Source: Verrucomicrobia bacterium UBA1412
GTDB taxonomy: Bacteria > Verrucomicrobiota > Verrucomicrobiia > Limisphaerales > UBA1412
DNA length: 19,786 bases
Reading direction: 5' to 3'
Assembly (NCBI GenBank): GCA_002305615.1
Contig: DBPU01000010.1
Span: forward strand, 5,742 to 25,527
Position 1 is the stretch's first letter. Every line of letters starts with the position of its first letter. The translations under genes and the position numbers were made by a program. Positions 13,801 through 19,786 of the stretch are shown one piece after another. Below the pieces are notes generated by a model, which saw nothing but the letters and a program-made list of their open reading frames with translations, made no database searches and was not told where the DNA came from.

Positions 13801-16800
13801 GGAATCCTTCCGGGGCCAATGACCCTGCCGATCTCACCGATGGTACCTGGGAGCTCTCTCCAAAATATCAGCTCATTGAAAATGTTTTCATGGGCAGCGG
13901 CGATGACCTCTTTGACCTGGATGGTGTTCAGGGCTGGATCGAAGGCAATATCCTCATGCATGCTCACAAGGATAAGGCCAATACTTCCCTGGGCGGATCC
14001 TCGGCGATCAGCGGCGGCCGCGATGAAAGCGGTTCCGGCTCCACGGCCAATCATTACATCGTCGGCAATTTATTCTATGACGTGGACCATGCGGTGAAAG
14101 CCAAGGACGGCAACTTCCACGTGATCGCTCACAACACGGTGGTGAGAGTCACACCGGAAGGCGGCATAGATACCGATTGCGGGATGCTCGGCTGCGGCGA
14201 CGTGGGCTACCCCGAGAGCCTGGGCCATTATCTGCAGGATAATATTTTCTATGACATTCAGAAATTGCTGCGTACACACGATTCTTCCATTCTGACCTTC
14301 GAGGGCAACCTCATGCAGGAGCCCTGGGGCGAAGAGCAAGTCGCTCAATATCCCTGGGCGCGCGGCGGCAATAACTCAGCCTCTGATCCGGGCTTCGTCT
14401 ATATTCCGAAGCTCGAAGAGACCCTGCATTTCCAGACCTGGGACCAGGCGCAGATCATGAAAGAGTGGTTCTCATTGCGTGAGGATTCGCCGGCTCTGGG
14501 GACCGGGGTGAATGGCCGCGATAAAGGCTTCACCGTTCAGAGAGGCGTCTCCATTTCCGGTGAGCCTGAGGAGATTCGCCCGAATGAAGAGATCACTCTG
14601 ACCCTCGGCGCGGTCTATAACGATTTCGGCGTGGACGTGTCCAAATTCCCTCAAGGGGCCGGCTACCTGGCTTATTGCTACCGCATCAATCACAATGGCG
14701 AGTTCGGCGAGTGGAGCGCGGAGTATCCGATTTCCGAGCCGCTGACTTTGAGCCTTGCCGAAGAAGGAATCTATTTCCTGGAAGTCTCCGGCAAAAAACA
14801 TATCGGCATGTGGGACCACGACCCCCGTATGGGACAAGCCATGTCCGTGGCCCGGTCGCGTTCCTGGGAAGTGCGCGCCGATGCCGTTCCCGTCTTGAAT
14901 GAATCGGGGCAATTGCGCCTCAATGAACTCCTCTTCGAAACCGGGTATGTCGAGCTCTTCAATGCCGGCACAGAAACTATCCAACTGGAAACGTGGAGCC
15001 TGACCGATCATCCCTCCATTCCGGGACGGGTCGGCTTTGGACCCGGGAGCGTCCTCTCTCCGGGCGAGTATCTCGCGGTGGAACTGGGGATGGATTTGCC
15101 TCTGAGCCTTGAGGGCGGAAATATCTATCTCATGCGCGGGGAAGAGCCGATTGATCAGGTGAGCTACGGCGCACAGATTCGCGGGCAAACTCTGGGCCGG
15201 GTCAATGCCAGTGCATGGAGTCTCTGCACTCCAACTCCTGCCGCACCCAATATCGCCGTGCAGATGGGCGAGCCCTCCTGCCTCAAAATCAATGAATGGC
15301 TGGCACGGGTCCAATCCGTTTTTGGTGCGGATTTCGTGGAGCTTTTCAACCCGAGCGAACTCCCTGTCGATCTGGGCGGACTCTACCTCTCGGATGCACC
15401 GGCGGAAGCGCAGCTCTTCGCCATCGCTCCACATACCTTTATTGCACCGGGAGGCTACACTCTCTTTATCGCCGACGGAGCTCCGGAGCAGGGCGCGAAC
15501 CACCTGAGCTTCAAGCTGAGCTCATCCGTGGGCAGTCTCTCCCTTTTTGATTCCGGGAAAAAGAGGATTGATTCAGTGGTCTACTTCTCGGCAATCGAGG
15601 ATATTTCCAGCGGACGCTCCCCGGATGGCTCCGCGAGAATTTGTGCTTTGAGTGCACCGACTCCGGGCGGGCCCAACTCGGTTGTTCTTTCCCAACAAGA
15701 GGTGCAGATCGAGACGACTGAGCTCGTGCCGATGGATGCATTCTGGAGATTCGATCAGAGCGGGACGGACCTGGGGACCGATTGGAGAAACTCTGGTTAT
15801 AATGATCAATCCTGGCTTCAGGGGCAGGCCCTTTTCTATAACGAGATCGACCCGCTGCCCGGTCCCACAAATACGAAAATCAAAACCGGAATCATAACGC
15901 ACTATTTCCGGACGACTTTCACGGTGGATGAAACGATGCTCACCGAATGGTTGGAACCCGATTCGCGCTGGGTTTTGAATCTCAATACCATCTATGATGA
16001 CGGTCTGGTTTTCTATCTCAATGGAGTGGAGGTGATGCGCCTCAATATGCCCGATGGCAATGTGAATTATCTGACGACTGCGCTTCCGGGTGAAGGCCGC
16101 CTCAATGGACCTTACCAAATCGCGCTGACGAATCTGGTGAGCGGCCTGAACACGTTTGCCGTGGAGCTGCATCAGAATACCAAGAGCAGTTCGGATGCGG
16201 TGATGGGCGCCGAGCTGCTGGTCGAGCGCTATACCCCGCATCGGGTGAGCCTTCTGGCGCGGCCTCGGTTCAGTGAAGTTTTCGCTGCCTCTCAATATTA
16301 CAGTCTGGATGGGGAGTACATTTTTGATTGGGTCGAGCTCTACAATCCGGAAACCAAAACTGTGGACCTTTCGGGCATGGTGCTCTCAAATAAAAAAATG
16401 GATGGCACAATTTCCGGAAACTACTTTGTTTTCCCGGAGTCGACGCAGCTTGAGCCCGGGGACTACCTCGTAGTCGCCTGCTCGGAAGATGGGCTTCCGG
16501 GATCCACATATTTCAACCTCAGTGCTGAGGGCGGCACGCTCTATCTCTATGACAGCGCGGCGGCCGGAGGCGCTCTGGTCGATTCGGTCACCTATGGTTT
16601 CCAGGTGAAGGATTATTCCATTTCGCGAGTGGATTATTTTCGGCAGGAGTGGCAGCTTTCTCTGCCGACTCCGGGCGAGCCTCATGAGTTTTGCGAGCTT
16701 GGTTCTGCGGCCGATATTTTCATCAACGAGTGGATGGCTTCGCCTCTGAGCGGAGGAGATTGGTTTGAGCTCTACAATGCCGGGGAGTTGCCCGTGGATT

Positions 16801-17531
16801 TGAGTCTTCATTATCTGAGCGATGATCCGAACCGGCTTAATCAATACCGGATTCCGCAAGCCTCTTATCTGGGCGCGGGCGAGAAAGCCTGGATTAAAAT
16901 CATAGCCGATGAAGAGCTCGAGAAGGGTGCCCATCATGCGAACTTCAAGCTCTCGGCATCGGGCGAGCAGATTATCCTCTCCTCTCCGCAAGCGGTCTTC
17001 CTGGATGTTGTCTCTTTCGGTTCTCAGAAGAAGGGAATTTCCCAGGGACGCTTCCCGGATGGAAGCCCCTCCTATTATCCCTTTGAAATACAGACCCCGG
17101 GTGCGCGCAATCTCAAGGAGATGCCGCCCGAGGATCAGGATACCGATGGCGACCAGATGCCCGATCTCTGGGAGATCAACCATGGGTTCGATCCTTACGA
17201 CCCGAGCGATGCCGCCTTGGATGCGGATGGCGACCGGATGAGCAATTTGCAGGAGTGCCAGGCCGGGACAAACCCGCGCGATTCGAAGGATTACCTTTGC
17301 TTGCGCAACGTCCGCATTGAGCGGGGGCTGGAAGAGAAGGATTGGGTCGTGATGGATTTGCAGGCTGTTCAGGGCCGCAGCTATCGGATAGAGTTTTACC
17401 AGGACCCGGGTATGGGCTGGCAACTTTTCCGGGAGATTCCGTCTGTTTCTCAAGACGGGCTTATTGAATTGAAAGGCGAGCTTAATGGAGCAGGCGCCTG
17501 CTATTATCGAGTTTTGATACCGATGTTTTAA
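10887..17531 (+). CDS. Giant secreted multidomain protein: LTD repeats, CotH-kinase-like domain, beta-helix, Ca-binding repeats
   Basis: The 2214-residue product has a signal peptide with likely cleavage ASA|Q (25/26). Domains by approximate residue: lamin-tail domain 28-198 (IDELMYHPASEELSEQWLEI); CotH-kinase-like 338-702, with RNRGNGSISWKPHNIRI near 388 and a divergent CYDLDSILG near 604 in place of the usual PWDLD; an Ig-like segment 709-782; a right-handed beta-helix 802-1171; a beta-rich segment to 1335; lamin-tail domains at 1344-1455 and 1466-1598; a galactose-binding-like beta sandwich 1612-1785; lamin-tail domains at 1793-1935 and 1943-2073; two thrombospondin-3-type calcium loops (DQDTDGDQMPD near 2082, DADGDRMSN near 2116); and a C-terminal module ending ACYYRVLIPMF. 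CotH domains are atypical protein kinases in spore formers; their role in secreted proteins is unknown. LTD domains suggest surface or polymer binding. The next gene follows after 3 nt, so both are one operon. Confidence 0.87.
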   Translation: MKRAYFSGLLGLLAMASVGVSAASAQTLLIDELMYHPASEELSEQWLEIYNPGNVPQDISGWSFTKGISYTFPTGTVVEAGSYLVVASDVEAFGLAYPDVENVLGNWSGNLSKNGEKVELANAAGVVICSVSYSNQGDWARRELTHEEIYNRDGWSWNCEHAGLGKSAELVNPRLPLSLGQNWESSRVAGGTPGRANSVSENLETQAPLLSDPRHVPVVPRSDERVNLSVRVTTLSAETPEVQVFWRANSGNRFAGVQLFDSGNLSEHGDALAGDGVFSNYIPAQKLGTVVEFYFTVRIGEGPQRVYPQVIPNDQGRSPWLVFQVDEERVDAQQTQPFLRVILPAVEYDYLVKKLWASGASDALVSGTLVYQAPGGQMAEAFYQSGFRNRGNGSISWKPHNIRIKIPRDRSWEDRTDLNANTLDVHCQVLGSVLSRMAGVPMAETRPIQVRVNGENLANPIAPQFGSYTGTEVLNGDFAERQFPLDPQGNLYRGKWHMYSWDIAAADLVWKGPDWNSYTNAYVKQNNSLENDWSDLIDLLDVLNNSTDEEYENRVRQMIDVEEWMRYFAVNTLLANQETSLGNGYGEDYAMYCGKLDRRFKLLCYDLDSILGCGMRTNIFNDGIWRMNNLPVVKRFITHNAFAPLYLKTLRELAEGLFAPENLNPLLDNVLGDWVGPKEVERMKAFNANQVAYVLSLIPGKFEVTSTFEITKGYPTVTRSDVVFSGKADAVRTGSVLVNGLPAQYTAWKGEWSIALDLHPGVNLLVTQAYDSEGREIAYNESYILYETGALPNEINLATLETDMTLTAADGPWQINSDLMIGKGVTLQIEPGTAVYFGPNVRVSMGRDARILAEGTREKPIVFSGIPGGQRWRYILLNHVGVTDAVGNPENRFSYVHVKDNTSFFLYALYGSFYLDHLTFGTVGVTYLNMEGCSLMVSNCRFPGSDRPVQLVRAVKGTLQNGRAVFYRNYFGNPSGANDPADLTDGTWELSPKYQLIENVFMGSGDDLFDLDGVQGWIEGNILMHAHKDKANTSLGGSSAISGGRDESGSGSTANHYIVGNLFYDVDHAVKAKDGNFHVIAHNTVVRVTPEGGIDTDCGMLGCGDVGYPESLGHYLQDNIFYDIQKLLRTHDSSILTFEGNLMQEPWGEEQVAQYPWARGGNNSASDPGFVYIPKLEETLHFQTWDQAQIMKEWFSLREDSPALGTGVNGRDKGFTVQRGVSISGEPEEIRPNEEITLTLGAVYNDFGVDVSKFPQGAGYLAYCYRINHNGEFGEWSAEYPISEPLTLSLAEEGIYFLEVSGKKHIGMWDHDPRMGQAMSVARSRSWEVRADAVPVLNESGQLRLNELLFETGYVELFNAGTETIQLETWSLTDHPSIPGRVGFGPGSVLSPGEYLAVELGMDLPLSLEGGNIYLMRGEEPIDQVSYGAQIRGQTLGRVNASAWSLCTPTPAAPNIAVQMGEPSCLKINEWLARVQSVFGADFVELFNPSELPVDLGGLYLSDAPAEAQLFAIAPHTFIAPGGYTLFIADGAPEQGANHLSFKLSSSVGSLSLFDSGKKRIDSVVYFSAIEDISSGRSPDGSARICALSAPTPGGPNSVVLSQQEVQIETTELVPMDAFWRFDQSGTDLGTDWRNSGYNDQSWLQGQALFYNEIDPLPGPTNTKIKTGIITHYFRTTFTVDETMLTEWLEPDSRWVLNLNTIYDDGLVFYLNGVEVMRLNMPDGNVNYLTTALPGEGRLNGPYQIALTNLVSGLNTFAVELHQNTKSSSDAVMGAELLVERYTPHRVSLLARPRFSEVFAASQYYSLDGEYIFDWVELYNPETKTVDLSGMVLSNKKMDGTISGNYFVFPESTQLEPGDYLVVACSEDGLPGSTYFNLSAEGGTLYLYDSAAAGGALVDSVTYGFQVKDYSISRVDYFRQEWQLSLPTPGEPHEFCELGSAADIFINEWMASPLSGGDWFELYNAGELPVDLSLHYLSDDPNRLNQYRIPQASYLGAGEKAWIKIIADEELEKGAHHANFKLSASGEQIILSSPQAVFLDVVSFGSQKKGISQGRFPDGSPSYYPFEIQTPGARNLKEMPPEDQDTDGDQMPDLWEINHGFDPYDPSDAALDADGDRMSNLQECQAGTNPRDSKDYLCLRNVRIERGLEEKDWVVMDLQAVQGRSYRIEFYQDPGMGWQLFREIPSVSQDGLIELKGELNGAGACYYRVLIPMF

Positions 17532-17534
17532 AAA

Positions 17535-19786
17535 ATGAAGATGCGTTTTCCTCTGACTTGCATATTGTGCGGATTGTTTTTTCTGACCTTCTGGTTGCTG
17601 CCGGCTCATCACCTGCAGGCTCAGGGGCTTACCATTACTGAGTTCATGGCCAATAGCGACGGCGGTTTCCCGGATGAAGATGGTTGGGATTCGGATTGGA
17701 TTGAGATTTACAATGCGGGGTCGGAAGAGGTTAACCTGAAAGGATGGGGGCTCAGCGATAATTCCAAGAATTTGTTCAAGTGGGTGTTCCCGGAACGGTC
17801 GATTGCACCCGGAGGGCGGCTCGTGGTCTTTGCCTCGGGCCATGATCGCAAGCCCGAGTACGGGGAATTGCATACGAACTTTAAAATATCTTCCGAAGCG
17901 GGCGGATACCTGGCACTGACCAATCCGCAAGGGGTGATCGTAAGTCAATACGTGTCCTACCCCCAGCAGTTCTATGGTGTCTCCTGCGGCAGAGAAAATG
18001 ATTACGGTCGGGTACGGTACTTCAAATGTCCGAGCCCCGGTTCTGCCAATATACTGGAGATTACCGATGAGGGGCCAATTTTTTCCGATTATCAATACAG
18101 CCCCGCACTGCCGGAGCGTCCGCAAGTCGATCAACCGATCACGGTCAGTATCCGGGTCGAAAAAACAGCCTATGATCTGCAGGATGTCACACTGGTCTGG
18201 CGCCTGATGTGGGAAGAAGAAGAACGGATTCCGATGCTCTGCGAAGAGGAGGAAGCGGACCCGGAATCGCCGCGGCTTTATAGCGCCACGATTGACTGCG
18301 CGCGCTTCTCTCCGGGGCAGATGGTCCGCTGGTATATCAGCGCTTCAGATGCCGAAGGTTATCATACGCACTGGCCGCTGCATCAGAATAACACCAATTC
18401 TCCCGTCTATTTCGGCACCGTGATTGCAGCCGATCCGCCGCAAACGCTTCTGCCGGTGATTGAGCTATTCCCGTTAGTTCCTACCATGATCGGTTCCATT
18501 GAGGGGAGCCGCTGCGGGGTCCTCTTCAATGGTGAATTCTATGACAACGTCTGGAGCCATGTGGCTGGCACGACGACGCAGGGTTACTCCAAACGCTCGC
18601 TCAACCTCAGCTTCACGAAGGACCACAAGCTGCGCCTCTTTGACGGCCAGCCCCGTTACTCGGACGTGCGGCTCTTGAGCAATCTGGCCGATCGATCCAA
18701 AGTGCGCTCTTTCGTTGCCTATGATTTTTTCAAACACGTCGGCACGCCTGCCCAGGAGAGCTACCTGATTCGCGTTCAATCGGAGGGGAATTTTTACGGG
18801 GTTTATGACCTCATTGAAGATGGCGATTCGACCTGGCTTGAGCGCATTGGCCTGGACCCCGAGGGCGCCCTCTACAAGATGAGGGACCACATGGCAGATG
18901 CCAGCACCGCCAACAAAAAAACGCGCAAGTGGGAAGATACCTCAGACCTGGAAGAGCTGATCGAGTCTTTGAACCTCAGCCGTCCGCGTGACGAGCGAGC
19001 GGACTATCTCTGCGACCACTTCGACATTCCTCAGCTGGTTAATTATCTGGCGGCCTCCTACATCATGAATCATGCCGATCAGGGCTGGAAAAATTATTAC
19101 CTTTATCGGGATACTCAGCGCACCGGCCGCTGGATGATGCTGCCCTGGGATCTGGACCTCACCTGGGGCCGCTTCAGTTCGGGCGGTTACGTCAACGATA
19201 CGATTTTTTACGACATGGGCATCCACTGGTATTCCCAGATTAATGGCTTCTTTGACGCCATGATGGAAGACCCGCGTCTGGCGGAGATGTTCTACTGCCG
19301 GCTCCAGACTCTGATGAATGAGGAGCTCTATCTGGTCGGGCCGCTTTATCCTACCAACTGCTATGCGTATGAGAAAATGGTCGCCGCTCAGGCCTTGCTC
19401 AATCCGCCCGAGATCAGCCCCAGCGATATGGAGCTTGATGATGCAGCATGGCCTTTTGATGAAAACGCCTGGCCCTGGCCCGTCATTCTGACCCGGACGC
19501 CTCAGGAGGAACTCGAGCAGATTCGCTCCATCTTTTTCGTCTATCGCAAAGCCTTCCTCAAAGATGAATTGAGGCATATCCGCCCCAAACCGACCGACCC
19601 CGACTACATCCGCTCAATAAAAATCGCCGAGATTGTCCCCTCAGCTTTGAGCGGCGGACTGGGGCAGGCTTATATTTCGCTTACTAACACCGGAGGGTAT
19701 TCGGTGGATATGAGCTCGTGGATGCTTCGCGGTCTGGCGAATTTTGATTTTGCACCCGGCACGGTTCTGATTCCGGGCGATACGCT
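17535..19786 (+). CDS. Secreted LTD-CotH-kinase-like protein, 3' end outside the window
   Basis: This reading frame starts 3 nt after the giant gene's stop and stays open to the window end (750 codons visible). The product starts MKMRFPLTCILCGLFFLTFW with a hydrophobic signal and likely cleavage LQA|Q. Approximate domains: lamin-tail 31-160 (ITEFMANSDGGFPDEDGWDS, WIEIYNAG); an Ig-like beta domain 175-295; a CotH-kinase-like domain about 305-690, containing an N-lobe-like phrase GTTTQGYSKRSLNLSF, the segment FYGVYDLIEDGD and the canonical PWDLDLTWG (537-545); then a second lamin-tail domain starting at about 695 and cut by the window edge. Its DLD motif is canonical, unlike the neighbouring giant's CYDLD. 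The alternative Met at 17541 would shorten it by two residues. No separate promoter is needed: it is coupled to the upstream gene. A shared extracellular role is inferred. Confidence 0.88.
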   Translation, partial: MKMRFPLTCILCGLFFLTFWLLPAHHLQAQGLTITEFMANSDGGFPDEDGWDSDWIEIYNAGSEEVNLKGWGLSDNSKNLFKWVFPERSIAPGGRLVVFASGHDRKPEYGELHTNFKISSEAGGYLALTNPQGVIVSQYVSYPQQFYGVSCGRENDYGRVRYFKCPSPGSANILEITDEGPIFSDYQYSPALPERPQVDQPITVSIRVEKTAYDLQDVTLVWRLMWEEEERIPMLCEEEEADPESPRLYSATIDCARFSPGQMVRWYISASDAEGYHTHWPLHQNNTNSPVYFGTVIAADPPQTLLPVIELFPLVPTMIGSIEGSRCGVLFNGEFYDNVWSHVAGTTTQGYSKRSLNLSFTKDHKLRLFDGQPRYSDVRLLSNLADRSKVRSFVAYDFFKHVGTPAQESYLIRVQSEGNFYGVYDLIEDGDSTWLERIGLDPEGALYKMRDHMADASTANKKTRKWEDTSDLEELIESLNLSRPRDERADYLCDHFDIPQLVNYLAASYIMNHADQGWKNYYLYRDTQRTGRWMMLPWDLDLTWGRFSSGGYVNDTIFYDMGIHWYSQINGFFDAMMEDPRLAEMFYCRLQTLMNEELYLVGPLYPTNCYAYEKMVAAQALLNPPEISPSDMELDDAAWPFDENAWPWPVILTRTPQEELEQIRSIFFVYRKAFLKDELRHIRPKPTDPDYIRSIKIAEIVPSALSGGLGQAYISLTNTGGYSVDMSSWMLRGLANFDFAPGTVLIPGDT

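Noticed and set aside
12174..14054. 626-codon open frame on the minus strand
   Set aside because: It lies wholly opposite the giant LTD/CotH gene. The sense frame has recognisable domains; the antisense product is His/Ile/Arg-rich with no motif, as expected for a codon-mirror frame.
16386..18134. 582-codon minus-strand open frame spanning the junction of the two giant genes
   Set aside because: It crosses two genes whose sense frames carry clear LTD, calcium-loop and signal-peptide sequence, and its own translation shows no domain or start signal.

Overview
The window reads as a chromosomal stretch from a bacterium of the PVC group, most likely Verrucomicrobiota (Lentisphaerota or Kiritimatiellota are the main alternatives). 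This is inferred from gene content: several very large secreted proteins built from lamin-tail (LTD) and CotH-kinase-like domains, BspA-like and GLUG-repeat surface proteins that end in a short 'W...YYR' module, and a phage-type capsid family I associate with this group. There is no rRNA, tRNA, CRISPR array, transposase or integrase that I can see. Every convincing gene is on the + strand. The stretch from about 440 to 3060 looks more AT-rich than the rest.

Layout. (1) 1-436: a small coiled-coil protein that may begin upstream of the window. (2) 470-1146: a DinJ/YafQ-type toxin-antitoxin pair behind palindromic promoter elements. The toxin's normal last 13-14 codons are intact but lie in the -1 frame, so the frame-0 protein loses two active-site residues. 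(3) 1293-4599: two secreted repeat proteins, a BspA-like leucine-rich protein and a GLUG-repeat protein, each followed by a hairpin terminator. (4) 4714-6734: an isolated phage-head module (holin-like membrane protein, DUF2190-like decoration protein, full-length major capsid protein) bounded by terminator hairpins, with no terminase, portal, protease or integrase in the window. (5) 6918-8923: an exported alpha/beta hydrolase and an aldo/keto reductase carrying two 4Fe-4S cluster motifs, probably co-transcribed. (6) 9048-10589: a xylulokinase gene with its own sigma70-like promoter and operator-like repeat, ending in two tandem terminator hairpins. (7) 10887-19786: a tight two-gene operon of giant secreted proteins, a 2214-residue LTD/CotH/beta-helix/calcium-binding protein and, 3 nt downstream, a second LTD-CotH protein that runs off the window end.

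How it fits together. Much of the DNA (regions 3 and 7) encodes exported surface or adhesive proteins. All four of these signal peptides are predicted to be cut just before a glutamine, and the three whose C-terminus is visible end in a similar module. The sugar kinase, esterase-like hydrolase and oxidoreductase suggest a saprophytic, carbohydrate-using lifestyle. The most unusual items are the free-standing capsid module and the toxin whose active-site end is out of frame.
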